A stretch of 64,000 nucleotides of DNA from Tenacibaculum haliotis (GCF_025215075.1 NZ_JAOBTH010000026.1:268301-332300); one strand, 5' to 3'. Positions 27,340 to 37,549 are shown, numbered from the stretch's first letter. A program made the numbers and translations. The notes: a model not told the origin generated them from the letters alone.

Positions 27340-28399
27340 ATTGATATTCCTTTTTATACTCTTACCAACCGTTTTGGTTGCAAACGATAAAAAGAAGCAC
27401 GAAAAAAGTAAAACAATTAGTAAAAATTTTACTGTTAATAAAAACGCAACCTTATATATTAATAATAAATATGGTAATGTAAACGTAACTACTTGGAATG
27501 AAAACCGTATTGAAATTGATGTTAAAATAACCGTAAAAGGGAATGATTTAAAAAATGTTGATAAAAAATTAAATGCTATTAACATACTCTTTGAAGCTTC
27601 TAATGACTTGGTTGAAGCTCGTACTAAAATAGAAAGTATAAAGTCTAACTGGTCATTGTGGGGTTCGAACGACATTAACTACAAAATTAACTATTTTGTA
27701 AAAATGCCAATAACCAACAATGCCGATTTAAACAACAAATATGGTGCTATTGAAATAGATAAGCTTGAAGGAAAAGCAAATTTAAATTGCGATTATGGAA
27801 ACATAAACGTTGATGAGTTATTGAATGATTCAAATACTATAAATTTAGATTATTGTGGTGGATCAGAAATCAACTTTATGAAATCTGGTAATATCAATAT
27901 TGATTATTCTAAATTACATATAGAAAAATCAGAATCTTTGAATATTAATGCTGATTATTCAACTGTAAAAATAGGACGTTCTAATAACGTAAAATTTAAT
28001 AGTGATTATGGTAGTATTGCCGTATCTGATATAGCTAATATTACTGGAAGTTCAGATTATGCTAGTATAAAAATAGGAAACTTAAGAAAAAATCTTAAAA
28101 TAAATACTGATTACGGAAGTATTAAGGTTAGTAATATTATAAAAGGTTTTAACAATATTACAATAGACGGAAGCTACGCAAGTATTAAATTAGGTACAAG
28201 TAGTAACAATAACTTCAATTTCATGATAGATTTAGGATATGCTGGTTTTAACTATCCTGAAAATAATGTAAACCTCTTTAAAAGTATTAAAAAAACTACC
28301 AAAAAATATTACGAAGGTACTTTTGGGAATGGTAACTCTAAATCAACAATTAATATAAAATCAAGATACGGAGGGGTTTCTTTAAAAGTTAAAGATTAA
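27323..28399 (+). CDS. Exported DUF4097-like beta-helix protein
   Basis: A 358-residue protein with a signal peptide (MMKLYKLIFLFILLPTVLVA). The body has about nine repeats of a turn with an Asp-Tyr-Gly/Ser-Ser-Ile core (SDYGSI, TDYGSI, DGSYASI) spaced about 20 residues apart, as expected for a right-handed parallel beta-helix. Start can be either of two tandem ATGs at 27323 and 27326. It overlaps the anti-sigma gene by 17 bp, so it belongs to the sigma operon. Its 3' end overlaps the convergent YhhN gene by 4 bp. Role: possibly surface adhesin or envelope sensor; unproven. Confidence 0.75.
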   Translation: MMKLYKLIFLFILLPTVLVANDKKKHEKSKTISKNFTVNKNATLYINNKYGNVNVTTWNENRIEIDVKITVKGNDLKNVDKKLNAINILFEASNDLVEARTKIESIKSNWSLWGSNDINYKINYFVKMPITNNADLNNKYGAIEIDKLEGKANLNCDYGNINVDELLNDSNTINLDYCGGSEINFMKSGNINIDYSKLHIEKSESLNINADYSTVKIGRSNNVKFNSDYGSIAVSDIANITGSSDYASIKIGNLRKNLKINTDYGSIKVSNIIKGFNNITIDGSYASIKLGTSSNNNFNFMIDLGYAGFNYPENNVNLFKSIKKTTKKYYEGTFGNGNSKSTINIKSRYGGVSLKVKD

Positions 28400-29049
28400 T
28401 AGCGCTTTTCCTCAATTATAGAAATACAAATTAAATAACGAGCTATATAATACATTACTGTATATATAATTACCATAATTATACTATACTCTAAATACCT
28501 ATTAAAAGCTAGAAAAAAGTCTGCTATACCTATAAGAAAAACTCCTAAAAAGAATTGTATGTTTTGTCTATCCTTTTTTTGTATAAGATGAAAAAAAGCT
28601 ACACCTATCAAACCTAAATTTAAAAAACAGATTATAAAAAAAGCAATTAGCATATTTTCTACATACGGCGACAATAAATAGGAACTCATAATAAAAACAA
28701 ATACTCCTGGAATAATATATTTTTTTACAGAACCCATTTCTATTTTAGAAAGTGTTTTTCTTAAAATTATAAAGTATAAAACTCTTTCAACAATAACTAA
28801 AACTAGTCCTTCTCTAAGAAAATCAGGATCGAAAATAAAAAAAGAATCAGAACCTATCGAGCACATTAAAATTAAGATGTACCAATAGTTTATTTTTTTT
28901 GATACACTAATATATAAAAAAGCTAAAAAAACAAGTGAAGTTAATTTAACAACCATTTCTTCTAAAGAAGCTCCTACATCAATAAAAAACAATGAAATAA
29001 AACAGGCTATGAAATAAACTGTACTATATATTTTAAATTTTAAATCCAT
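28396..29049 (-). CDS. Putative lysoplasmalogenase (YhhN family)
   Basis: A 217-residue integral membrane protein with about eight hydrophobic helices. The conserved C-terminal block FLIGIADFFLAFNRY and TVMYYIARYLICISI, together with GSDSFF after the third helix, is typical of YhhN/TMEM86 proteins, which cut the vinyl-ether bond of lysoplasmalogen. I start at ATG 29049 (MDLKFKIYS); an earlier start at 29097 adds 16 residues and reaches into the divergent head-GIN gene. The tail overlaps the plus-strand gene by 4 bp. The family call is moderate. Confidence 0.65.
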   Translation of the reverse strand: MDLKFKIYSTVYFIACFISLFFIDVGASLEEMVVKLTSLVFLAFLYISVSKKINYWYILILMCSIGSDSFFIFDPDFLREGLVLVIVERVLYFIILRKTLSKIEMGSVKKYIIPGVFVFIMSSYLLSPYVENMLIAFFIICFLNLGLIGVAFFHLIQKKDRQNIQFFLGVFLIGIADFFLAFNRYLEYSIIMVIIYTVMYYIARYLICISIIEEKRY

Positions 29050-29085
29050 AATAGTAAATATAACCCATTCAAATAAATAAATAAA

Positions 29086-29814
29086 ATGAACAAACAACTT
29101 TTTACAATTGTCATCGTATTATTATCTGTAACTACTAACGCACAAAGTTGGTGGAATTCGAAAAAAATTAAAGGTAACGGGAATACTATTACCAAAACGA
29201 GAACTATTAATACTTTTGATAAAGTAAGTATTGGCGGCTCTTTTGATGTTAATTTAATAGCCGGAACTGAAGGAACTATAACTCTTGAAGGGGAAGAAAA
29301 CATCTTACCTTATATTGAAACAACAGTTAAAAACGGAAAATTAAAAGTTCAATTTAAAGAAAACACCAATATTAAAACAACAAAACAATTAACAGTTACA
29401 ATTCCTTTTAAGAACATTGAAGCTGTTTCATTAGGTGGTTCTGGTAAAGTAACTGTAGAGAAACGCATAAAAGCCGATAATGTATCATTTAATATTGGAG
29501 GTTCAGGAAGTATTACTGCAAATGTTACTGCAAATACTATAAAAGCCTCTATAGGCGGTTCTGGAAACATCAAATTAAAAGGTAAATCTGAAAATCTTAA
29601 ATGTTCTATTGCAGGTTCTGGTAACGTAAAAGCCTACGATTTAAACACCAATACTGTAAAAGCAAGTATTGCTGGATCTGGAAATATACGAACAACAGTA
29701 ACATCTAAAATAAAAGCGAGTATTGTAGGTTCTGGAAGTGTTTATTATAAAGGAAAACCAAATAACATAGATACTAATTCAGTAGGCTCTGGTGATATAA
29801 TTGATAAGAATTAA
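29086..29814 (+). CDS. Head GIN (DUF2807) domain protein
   Basis: A 242-residue secreted protein with a signal peptide (NKQLFTIVIVLLSVTTNAQS). The DUF2807/head-GIN region starts TINTFDKVSIGGSFDVNLIAG. The second half has six to seven repeats of a GGSG or AGSG core (IGGSGSI, IGGSGNI, IAGSGNV, IAGSGNI, IVGSGSV) every 18-22 residues, forming a parallel beta-helix. It resembles the DUF4097 protein encoded 0.7 kb upstream, with an inverted membrane gene between. Head-GIN proteins are common in Bacteroidetes near ECF sigma factors; the function is unknown. Confidence 0.85.
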   Translation: MNKQLFTIVIVLLSVTTNAQSWWNSKKIKGNGNTITKTRTINTFDKVSIGGSFDVNLIAGTEGTITLEGEENILPYIETTVKNGKLKVQFKENTNIKTTKQLTVTIPFKNIEAVSLGGSGKVTVEKRIKADNVSFNIGGSGSITANVTANTIKASIGGSGNIKLKGKSENLKCSIAGSGNVKAYDLNTNTVKASIAGSGNIRTTVTSKIKASIVGSGSVYYKGKPNNIDTNSVGSGDIIDKN

Positions 29815-29832
29815 TAGTTATATAAGCTATAA

Positions 29833-29865
29833 AAAACCCGCTAAATAACATATTTAGCGGGTTTT
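29833..29865. terminator. Bidirectional terminator between head-GIN gene and valS
   Basis: AAAACCCGCTAAATA and its exact complement around a 3-nt loop, with A and T runs on both flanks, between convergent genes. Confidence 0.85.
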
Positions 29866-29882
29866 AATTTATGAGAATTATT

Positions 29883-32519
29883 TTACTTTAAACTAGCTAA
29901 ACTAGATTTAATCGTTGCTATTTTGGCTAAAGTATCTGATTCTTTCTTGCGCTCTATAACAATTACCTGCTCTGGCGCATTGCTTACAAAACGTTCGTTA
30001 GATAACTTCTTTTGAATACCAAATAAGAAACCTTCAGCTCTTTTTAATTCTACTTCTAACTTTTTAGTTTCTGCTGCTACATCTATATTTTCAACCGCAA
30101 TCGGAATAAAATATTCGTTAGATTTTACTCTAAATGAAGCCCCTTCAACTTTATCAGAAACGTAATTAATTACCGATGCATTTGTTAGTTTTTGAATAAT
30201 AACATCAAAACTCTTTGTAAAATCTTCTTTATTTACTACTGATAATTCCACAGCATCTTTAAATGAAATGTTTTTATCTTTTCTTATCGTTCTAATTCCT
30301 GAAACAACATTAGTAGCAAACTCAAATTCACTAATAATAGTTGTGTCTACTTTTTTAACCTCAGGATATTTTGCTATAATTAATGCTTCTTCTGGAGTTC
30401 TCTCAGCAATATATTGCCAAATATCTTCAGATAAAAATGGCATAAACGGATGCAATACTTTTAAGTTCTCTTCAAAAATAGCGATTACTGCATCAAATGT
30501 TTTTTTATCTATTGGTTGTTGATATGCTGGCTTAACCGTTTCTAATAACCATGAAGAAAAATCATCCATAATTAGTTTATAAATTGCCATTAAAGCATCC
30601 GATAAACGATATTTAGAAAAATGATCTTCAATTTCTGCTAATACTGTTTGAAACTTCGCATTATACCATTCTAAACCTATTTTGGCTGCTTCTGGTTGTG
30701 CTAATGTTGCGTCTACTTCCCAACCTTTAACCAAACGAAAGGCATTCCATATTTTATTAGAAAATCCTTTTCCTTGCTGACATAAATCTTCATCAAACAT
30801 TAAATCATTTCCTGCCGCAGAACTTAGTAACAATCCTACTCTTACTCCGTCTGCTCCGTAATCTTCAATTAATTTTAAAGCATCAGGTGAATTCCCTAAT
30901 GATTTAGACATTTTACGACGCTGCTTATCGCGTACTAAACCTGTTAAATAAACATTCTGAAAAGGTTTTTCATCTTTATATTCATAACCAGCAACAATCA
31001 TTCTTGCTACCCAGAAAAATAAAATATCTGGTCCGGTAACTAAATCGTTTGTAGGATAGTAATATTTAATTTCTTCGTTCTCTGGATTGTTTATTCCGTC
31101 AAAAACACTCATTGGCCATAACCAAGAAGAAAACCACGTATCTAATGCATCTTCATCTTGTCTTAAGTCAGATGCCGACAGCGAATCGTTATTTGTTTTT
31201 TCTTGAGCTAATTTAACTGCCTCCTCAATAGTTGTTGCAACAACGAAATCTTCTTTTCCGTCTCCGTAGAAATACGCAGGAATCTGTTGCCCCCACCAAA
31301 GTTGACGAGAAATATTCCAATCACGAACATTTTCCATCCAATGACGATACGTGTTTTCGAATTTCTTTGGATACAGATTAATTTCAGCATCTTCACCTAA
31401 AACAGCTTTAATAGCTGGTTTTGCTAAATCTTCCATCTTTAAAAACCATTGATCTGATAATCTTGGTTCAATAACAGCTTTGGTTCTTTCTGAGGTTCCT
31501 ACTTTATTTGTGTGAACTTCAGTTTTAACTAAAATTCCTTTTTCTTCTAACTCTTTTGCTATTTCTTTTCTAGCTACAAATCTATCTTTTCCTTGATAAT
31601 GTAAACCAAAAGAATTTAATGAAGCATCATCATTAAAAATATCAATTACTTCTAATTTGTGCTTATCTCCTAAAACCTTGTCATTTTCATCGTGAGCAGG
31701 AGTTACTTTTAAACATCCTGTTCCGAATTCAACATCTACATATTCATCTTCAATAATCGGAATTACTCTTCCACAAAGAGGCACAATTGCTTTTTTACCT
31801 TTTAAATGCGTAAAACGTTCATCATTCGGATTGATACAAATAGCGGTATCTCCAAAAATAGTTTCTGGACGCGTTGTTGCAATCGTTAATTTATCTTCAG
31901 ATCCTTCAATTTTATATTCTAAATAATAAAGATTTCCTTGTTTTTCAATATGAATAACTTCTTCGTCAGAAAGTGTTGTTTTCGCTTCAGGATCCCAATT
32001 TACCATTCTATATCCACGGTAAATCAATCCTTTATTATATAAATCAACGAAAACTTTAATAACAGATTCAGACAACGCTGGATCCATAGTAAAAGCTGTA
32101 CGTTCCCAATCACAAGAAGCACCAAGCTTTTTTAATTGCTCTAAAATTTTACCTCCATACTCATGTTTCCATTCCCAAGCATGCTCTAAAAATTCTTCAC
32201 GCGTTAAATCGTTTTTATCAATTCCTTGTTCTTTTAACTTGGCAACAACTTTTGCTTCGGTAGCAATAGAGGCGTGATCGGTACCAGGAACCCAACAAGC
32301 ATTTTTACCTTGTAAACGTGCACGACGAATTAATACATCTTGAATTGTATTGTTCAACATATGCCCCATATGTAACACTCCAGTAACGTTTGGCGGCGGA
32401 ATTACAATCGTATATGGTTCTCTATCATCTACTTCAGAATGAAAGTAATTATGCTTCATCCAGTAATCGTACCACTTCCCTTCTACTTCTTTAGAATTAT
32501 ATTTTGATGGAATATTCAT
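29883..32519 (-). CDS. valS: Valyl-tRNA synthetase
   Basis: Charges tRNA-Val. A class I synthetase of the Ile/Leu/Val group with the HIGH-type motif [13 protein letters not shown] near residue 50, the editing (CP1) domain in the middle with [12 protein letters not shown], the KMSKS loop near residue 545, an anticodon-binding domain and the C-terminal coiled coil ([18 protein letters not shown]) typical of ValRS. Length 878 is standard. It is monocistronic and convergent with the head-GIN gene. Confidence 0.97.
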   Translation of the reverse strand: MNIPSKYNSKEVEGKWYDYWMKHNYFHSEVDDREPYTIVIPPPNVTGVLHMGHMLNNTIQDVLIRRARLQGKNACWVPGTDHASIATEAKVVAKLKEQGIDKNDLTREEFLEHAWEWKHEYGGKILEQLKKLGASCDWERTAFTMDPALSESVIKVFVDLYNKGLIYRGYRMVNWDPEAKTTLSDEEVIHIEKQGNLYYLEYKIEGSEDKLTIATTRPETIFGDTAICINPNDERFTHLKGKKAIVPLCGRVIPIIEDEYVDVEFGTGCLKVTPAHDENDKVLGDKHKLEVIDIFNDDASLNSFGLHYQGKDRFVARKEIAKELEEKGILVKTEVHTNKVGTSERTKAVIEPRLSDQWFLKMEDLAKPAIKAVLGEDAEINLYPKKFENTYRHWMENVRDWNISRQLWWGQQIPAYFYGDGKEDFVVATTIEEAVKLAQEKTNNDSLSASDLRQDEDALDTWFSSWLWPMSVFDGINNPENEEIKYYYPTNDLVTGPDILFFWVARMIVAGYEYKDEKPFQNVYLTGLVRDKQRRKMSKSLGNSPDALKLIEDYGADGVRVGLLLSSAAGNDLMFDEDLCQQGKGFSNKIWNAFRLVKGWEVDATLAQPEAAKIGLEWYNAKFQTVLAEIEDHFSKYRLSDALMAIYKLIMDDFSSWLLETVKPAYQQPIDKKTFDAVIAIFEENLKVLHPFMPFLSEDIWQYIAERTPEEALIIAKYPEVKKVDTTIISEFEFATNVVSGIRTIRKDKNISFKDAVELSVVNKEDFTKSFDVIIQKLTNASVINYVSDKVEGASFRVKSNEYFIPIAVENIDVAAETKKLEVELKRAEGFLFGIQKKLSNERFVSNAPEQVIVIERKKESDTLAKIATIKSSLASLK

Positions 32520-32661
32520 CTGTTTTTTATATCTTTATAACCAAATAATTAAGCTCTGTGCTTTTTGGCATTATTTTTGAAATTCAATTAAGCAAAAATA
32601 CAACTATCTCTGAGGTACAGAAAATAAGATGTCGATTTTTTTAAAACTAAAAAAATAACCC

Positions 32662-32669
32662 TAAATTTG
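32662..32669 (+). promoter_or_regulatory. -7 box of the DUF1573 gene
   Basis: TAAATTTG, an exact TAnnTTTG match, 35 bp before the ATG. Confidence 0.5.
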
Positions 32670-32704
32670 TGGTGGTTTAAACCCCTAAATTAAATTTATC
32701 TATT

Positions 32705-33112
32705 ATGAAAACAATTTTATCAATTATTGCTGTTTGTTTTATTACGTTAACAGTAAGCGCTCAAGAATTTAAATTTGAAACTGAAACTATTAACTATGGA
32801 AAAATAGCTGTAGGATCAGAAGGAACACGTGTGTTTGAATTTACAAACGTAGGTGATGCTCCTTTAATTATTAAAGATATAAAGTCTACTTGTGGATGTA
32901 CCGTACCTAAAAAACCTGAAGCACCAATTATGCCAGGACAAAAAGGTGAAATTTCAGTTTCTTACGACACCAAAAAACCAGGAGGTTTCTCTAAAGCTAT
33001 TACAGTAATTTCTAATGCTAAAAAGAAAAGAACAATGCTTAAAATTAAAGGTTTTATTACTAAAGATGCAGCTCCTGCAAAAGCAAAGGATGCAGTAAGT
33101 GATAGTGAGTAA
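32705..33112 (+). CDS. DUF1573 domain-containing periplasmic protein
   Basis: A 135-residue secreted protein: signal peptide KTILSIIAVCFITLTVSAQ, then the DUF1573 immunoglobulin-like fold (FEFTNVGDAPLIIKDIKSTCGCTVPKKPEAPIMPGQKGEISVSYDT, in pieces). The CGC pair at the centre is highly conserved in this family. The C-terminal tail is Ala/Lys-rich. Monocistronic, followed by a strong terminator. The function is unknown; MSP/ASH-like folds usually bind other proteins. Confidence 0.9.
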   Translation: MKTILSIIAVCFITLTVSAQEFKFETETINYGKIAVGSEGTRVFEFTNVGDAPLIIKDIKSTCGCTVPKKPEAPIMPGQKGEISVSYDTKKPGGFSKAITVISNAKKKRTMLKIKGFITKDAAPAKAKDAVSDSE

Positions 33113-33126
33113 TTACTACAACAAAT

Positions 33127-33174
33127 CAATATAAAAAAAGCGTCAATTTTAAAATTGACGCTTTTTTTATATTG
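33127..33174. terminator. Long bidirectional terminator
   Basis: A perfect 48-bp palindrome (24-bp arms, centre at TTTTAAAA, with GCGTCAATTTT) in the gap between convergent genes. The arms include 7-bp A and T runs. The right arm overlaps the stop codon (33167-33169) of the minus-strand aspartyl protease. Confidence 0.85.
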
Positions 33175-34504
33175 ATTTTTCTAATCGAAATTCAAACTTT
33201 AAATCAGTTACTCCTCTTCTAACGTTCATTTTAATCTTCTTGTTTGGCTTTGTTTGAAACAAAGTCATTATTTTTTCTAAAGTATATTCATAAGCTTGTT
33301 TTCCGTTAATTGATTTTATAATATCATCTTTTAAAAATCCTGCTTTATAAGCAGGAGACCCCTCAACAACTCTATCTATTTTATATTTCGGTTTAAACTT
33401 ATAGTGGTAAGTACTAACAAATGAAAGAACATTATTTTTATTGGTGGATTTTCTCCCGTAACCAATATTAGCAGTATTTACAGTTCTTTCTTTAACCAAT
33501 TCTTGTCCATCATAAATAATATGTAAACCACTCATATTATAGTAGAAACCGTCTTTTAGAGAGGCATTCTTTTTTAAAGTGATTTTTTTATTCGGATAAT
33601 CAATCCATATTTTAAATCGTTTTAAAATATTACCACCAATACTACCATTTCTCCCTTTAAACTTTCTTGCATTAAATGTTGTTACTGCATCTAAAAAAGA
33701 AACCGTTGGTTCTTTAATTAAAAACTTACCTAATGCCACGTAGGGGATCCTACTTCTGTTTCCATAAATAGTTCCGCTAAGTCCTTCTCCTAAAATATCT
33801 TTAAAATGTTTTATAGGCGTTTTTATAATTTCTTTGCTATCTTCAAACAACCACATTGCATCACTTCCTCCTGTATCTATTAACAATTTCATTGGAGTTT
33901 TCACATTGTTTATAGTGTCAATCCTAGCTTCAACATTTATATATGGCTTATTACGATAGAACTGCAATGGAAAAATTTCACATTTTCTACATTTTGATTC
34001 TTTATATGTTTTAGGGTTATAAAAAACAATTTTTTTAGTACTGTAATTTACTTTAACAACAACATCCTTCAATAAATCATAGCCTATAATACCATGAATA
34101 GTGGTTCCCATTTTTGCAGATAAACTAAAAGCATCATTTAAAATAACATATAAATCTTGGTTAGCACTTAATATGTTTTTAACCCTAAAGTTATTCCCTT
34201 TTGATAATAAAGCTTCAATTGGTTCTCCATCACCTAACCCCCTTATAAATACTTTTTTAACATTATTTAAACCTAGGCTATCGTTTTCTGTTAAATTAAA
34301 TAAGATCGTTTTATTAACTCCTGTATCCATTATAAAAGACAATTTATGTCCGTTAATTTCTAAAGGAATCACTATTAAATTATTTATTAATTTAAATGAT
34401 ACTTCTTGCTTTTCTTTATTTTTTCCATAAAATTTAAATTTCTTTTGAGAATAAACTGACAAACAAGTAAGGAAGGCTACAATATAAAGTATCTCTTTTT
34501 TCAA
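33167..34504 (-). CDS. Exported retropepsin-like aspartyl protease with PDZ domain
   Basis: A 445-residue secreted or periplasmic protein. The signal peptide is KKEILYIVAFLTCLSVYSQ. Two retropepsin-type repeats supply the active-site triads: MDTGVNKTI near residue 60 and LIDTGGSDAMW near residue 210. A PDZ domain at the C-terminus (VVEGSPAYKAGFLKDDIIKSINGKQAY) probably binds peptides. The start is TTG at 34504; it is the only start that yields the signal peptide. Bacteroidetes have many such proteins, and their targets are unknown. Confidence 0.86.
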   Translation of the reverse strand: MKKEILYIVAFLTCLSVYSQKKFKFYGKNKEKQEVSFKLINNLIVIPLEINGHKLSFIMDTGVNKTILFNLTENDSLGLNNVKKVFIRGLGDGEPIEALLSKGNNFRVKNILSANQDLYVILNDAFSLSAKMGTTIHGIIGYDLLKDVVVKVNYSTKKIVFYNPKTYKESKCRKCEIFPLQFYRNKPYINVEARIDTINNVKTPMKLLIDTGGSDAMWLFEDSKEIIKTPIKHFKDILGEGLSGTIYGNRSRIPYVALGKFLIKEPTVSFLDAVTTFNARKFKGRNGSIGGNILKRFKIWIDYPNKKITLKKNASLKDGFYYNMSGLHIIYDGQELVKERTVNTANIGYGRKSTNKNNVLSFVSTYHYKFKPKYKIDRVVEGSPAYKAGFLKDDIIKSINGKQAYEYTLEKIMTLFQTKPNKKIKMNVRRGVTDLKFEFRLEKSI

Positions 34505-34660
34505 ATAGTAAAGTGTTAATGGTTAATCTTAAAGATACAATCTTCATTTTAATTTTCAACAATTTTATGATTTTTTTAACCTCTATTTTAATAAACAACA
34601 AGTTTATTTTATCAAAAATAATTCGCAAATTTGCTTTTCAAACTACTAATACTATTTACA

Positions 34661-35851
34661 ATGCCAAACATTTCTATAAAAGGAAATTCTATGCCTCAAT
34701 CACCAATACGTAAATTGGTGCCTTTTGCTGAGGCTGCTAAAAAAAACGGAACTAAAGTTTTTCATTTAAACATTGGTCAACCAGATATAAAAACACCACA
34801 AGTAGCGCTTGATGCTGTTAAAAATAATACCATTGAAGTATTATCATATGCACGTTCTGAAGGTTCTGAAGAATACCGAACTAAATTAGCTAACTATTAT
34901 GCTAAAAACGACATTCATGTTAATGCAAATAATATTGTAGCTACCACTGGTGGCTCTGAAGCATTATTATTTACCATTGGTAGTATTACCGATCCGGGTG
35001 ATGAAATTATTATCCCTGAACCTTTTTATGCGAATTACAACGGGTTTTCAACTGCTTCTGGAGTAAAAGTGGTTCCTGTTATTTCAAAAATTGAAAATAA
35101 CTTTGCGTTACCTGCTATTGAAGACTTCGAAAAGCTAATTACCTCGAAAACCAAAGCAATTTTAATCTGTAATCCTGGAAACCCAACCGGATATTTATAC
35201 AGTGCTGACGAAATTGAAAAATTAAAGCAAATTGTTTTAAAACACGATTTATTTTTAATTGCTGATGAAGTATATCGTGAGTTTACGTATGATGGTGAAA
35301 AGCACAATTCGATAATGACTTTAAACGGTTTAGAGCAACATGCTATTATGATAGACTCTGTCTCTAAACGTTATAGTATGTGTGGTGCAAGAATTGGTTG
35401 TATTGTTTCTAAAAATGAAGAATTTGTTAATACTGCTATTAAATTTGCACAAGCACGTTTAAGTCCGCCAACTTATGCTTTATTAGCCAGTGAAGCTGCT
35501 TTAGATACGCCTCAAAGTTATTTTGATGACGTTATTGAAGAATATGAAGGTCGTAGAAATACGTTAGTTACTGAATTACAAAAAATTGATGGTGTAAAAG
35601 TGGCAAATCCAAAAGGAGCCTTTTATTGTGTTGTTCAACTTCCTGTTGCTAATGCTGATCATTTTGCACAATGGATTTTAGAAGAATTCAACGATAATAA
35701 CGAAACAATTATGGTTGCACCTGCAAGTGGATTTTACTCTACCGAAGGAGAAGGTAAAAATCAAGTTCGTATCGCTTATGTTTTAAATAAAACTGATTTA
35801 AAACGCGCTGTAGAAATTTTAAAAATCGCTTTAACACAATACAATAAGTAA
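34661..35851 (+). CDS. PLP-dependent aminotransferase, class I/II
   Basis: A 396-residue cytosolic aminotransferase of fold type I (aspartate aminotransferase group). The N-terminus has HLNIGQPDIKTPQ, the pyridine-ring Asp is in NPGNPTGYLYS and IADEVYREF, and the PLP Lys lies in SVSKRYSMCGARIG near residue 236. Start at ATG 34661 (MPNISIKG); the earlier TTG at 34631 gives an unlikely hydrophobic lead. It runs into murB 4 bp downstream, so the two are probably one transcript. Substrate not predictable. Confidence 0.92.
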   Translation: MPNISIKGNSMPQSPIRKLVPFAEAAKKNGTKVFHLNIGQPDIKTPQVALDAVKNNTIEVLSYARSEGSEEYRTKLANYYAKNDIHVNANNIVATTGGSEALLFTIGSITDPGDEIIIPEPFYANYNGFSTASGVKVVPVISKIENNFALPAIEDFEKLITSKTKAILICNPGNPTGYLYSADEIEKLKQIVLKHDLFLIADEVYREFTYDGEKHNSIMTLNGLEQHAIMIDSVSKRYSMCGARIGCIVSKNEEFVNTAIKFAQARLSPPTYALLASEAALDTPQSYFDDVIEEYEGRRNTLVTELQKIDGVKVANPKGAFYCVVQLPVANADHFAQWILEEFNDNNETIMVAPASGFYSTEGEGKNQVRIAYVLNKTDLKRAVEILKIALTQYNK

Positions 35852-35855
35852 TTCT

Positions 35856-36863
35856 TTGAATATTAAAGAAAACATATCATTAAAAAAATACAACACGTTT
35901 GGCATTCATGTAAATGCCAAGCGTTTTGTTACTATAGATTCACTTTACGATTTACAACAGCTTTTAAAAAAAGAAAAAGACATCTTTTTAATTTCTGGAG
36001 GAAGTAATATGTTGCTTACTAAAGATATTGAAAAATTGGTGGTACATATTAATATGAAAGGAATTTCTATTGATAGAGAAAATAATAACAATGTACATTT
36101 AACGGTAAATGCAGGTGAAAATTGGCATGAATTTGTACTTTGGTGTGTTTCTGAAAATTATGGAGGTATTGAAAACTTATCACTCATTCCTGGAAATGTA
36201 GGTACTTGCCCTATTCAAAACATTGGTGCTTATGGTATTGAAGTTAAAGACACCATTACTCGTGTAGAAGCTGTTGATATTAAAACAGGCAAATTAGTAA
36301 CCTTTTCTAATGCTGAATGTGAATTTGGTTATCGAAATTCTATTTTTAAAAATATTGTTAAAGGAAAATATATTATTACAGCTGTTAGTTTTAAACTTAC
36401 CAAAAATGAACACAAGCTTAATTCTTCTTATGGTGCTATTGAAACAGAATTAGTTTCTAAAAACATTATAAATCCTACAATAAAAAATATTTCTGATGCA
36501 GTAATTGCTATACGTCAAAGTAAATTACCCGATCCTAAAAAAATTGGAAATAGCGGAAGTTTTTTTAAAAATCCAGTAATTTCTAAAGCTGATTTTGATA
36601 AACTTCAAAAAGAATTTTCAACAATACCTAGTTACGTTATTTCAGAATCTGAAATAAAAGTACCCGCAGGTTGGTTAATTGAACAATGTGGTTTTAAAGG
36701 TAAAAGTTATGGTGATTATGGCGTACATGAAAAACAAGCTTTAGTACTTGTTAATTATGGAAATGCTACAGGTATCGAAATTTACGAACTAGCGCAAAAC
36801 ATTCAAAAAACAATTAAAGATACTTTTTCTATTGATTTAGAAATTGAAGTTAATATTATTTAA
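35856..36863 (+). CDS. murB: UDP-N-acetylenolpyruvoylglucosamine reductase
   Basis: Reduces the enolpyruvyl group made by MurA, giving UDP-MurNAc. FAD-binding PCMH-type N-domain: NTFGIHVNAKRF, LISGGSNML, AGENWHEFVLW, GTCPIQNIGAYG. Catalytic Ser/Glu are in GNSGSFFKNP and QALVLVNYG. Length 335 fits type I MurB. The start is TTG at 35856, 4 bp after the aminotransferase stop; no ATG gives the conserved NISLKKYNTFG N-terminus. The 3' end overlaps the convergent SCO gene by 4 bp. murA sits at the other end of the window. Confidence 0.94.
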   Translation: MNIKENISLKKYNTFGIHVNAKRFVTIDSLYDLQQLLKKEKDIFLISGGSNMLLTKDIEKLVVHINMKGISIDRENNNNVHLTVNAGENWHEFVLWCVSENYGGIENLSLIPGNVGTCPIQNIGAYGIEVKDTITRVEAVDIKTGKLVTFSNAECEFGYRNSIFKNIVKGKYIITAVSFKLTKNEHKLNSSYGAIETELVSKNIINPTIKNISDAVIAIRQSKLPDPKKIGNSGSFFKNPVISKADFDKLQKEFSTIPSYVISESEIKVPAGWLIEQCGFKGKSYGDYGVHEKQALVLVNYGNATGIEIYELAQNIQKTIKDTFSIDLEIEVNII

Positions 36864-37549
36864 TCTTCTTTTTTCAAAATTTCAACATGTCGTATTAACC
36901 TCTTAGTTTCTAACCCTAAAGTGCCATTATAAACACCTCGTATTCTTCCTTTTTTATCGACTAAAACAAAATTTTCTGAATGTATAAAAGCAGCTGTATT
37001 TTGTGTTTTCTCGAAATCTTCATCTGCAAAATACCCTTTTCTTGCTAAGTTATAAATATGTTTTTTATCTCCTGTTACTAAATTCCATTTACCAGATACA
37101 ATCTCATTATCTAAAGCATATTTTTTTAAAACTGAAACGGAGTCTTTAACAGGCATAACAGTATGCGACAATAATAAAACAGAAGAATCATTCTTATATT
37201 TTTCTTGAATTTTACTCATGTTTTTTTCAAGAACAGGGCAAATTCCAGGGCAAGTAACAAAGAAAAAATCTGCAACATAAATTTTCCCTTCGTAGGTCTT
37301 ATTTGTTATAATTTTTCCTTCTTGATTTATTAAATTAAAATCAGGAATTGTATGTATATTATTATATTCTGACGAACTTTCTGCTATCCATTCTGGTGTA
37401 AATTCTGCTGAATTAAAAAAAGGCAATACTGTTTCTTTATCTATTTTTACTTCATTTTCAATTTTGGTTTTACATGCCGTAAAACTTATCATCAAAAAAA
37501 ATAATACGAATATGTTCTTTTTCAATTTATGTTTTTTTAAAAATATCAT
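36860..37549 (-). CDS. SCO1/SenC/PrrC-family copper-binding lipoprotein
   Basis: A 229-residue lipoprotein with a lipobox ending at Cys26 and a thioredoxin fold. The copper site is intact: Cys100 and Cys104 in VTCPGICP and His190 in AAFIHSENF. SCO proteins deliver copper to the CuA centre of cytochrome oxidase or to other copper proteins. It is the last gene of an operon with YwqK, YHYH and sulfatase-like genes, overlapping YwqK by 4 bp. Whether it serves cytochrome oxidase or an operon partner cannot be read from the sequence. Confidence 0.9.
   Translation of the reverse strand: MIFLKKHKLKKNIFVLFFLMISFTACKTKIENEVKIDKETVLPFFNSAEFTPEWIAESSSEYNNIHTIPDFNLINQEGKIITNKTYEGKIYVADFFFVTCPGICPVLEKNMSKIQEKYKNDSSVLLLSHTVMPVKDSVSVLKKYALDNEIVSGKWNLVTGDKKHIYNLARKGYFADEDFEKTQNTAAFIHSENFVLVDKKGRIRGVYNGTLGLETKRLIRHVEILKKED

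Noticed and set aside
29430..29800. Short repeats in the head-GIN gene as a possible CRISPR or tandem DNA repeat
   Set aside because: The repeated GGTTCTGGAA-like words encode the GSG cores of a beta-helix, at spacing of about 60 bp with drift, in frame throughout.
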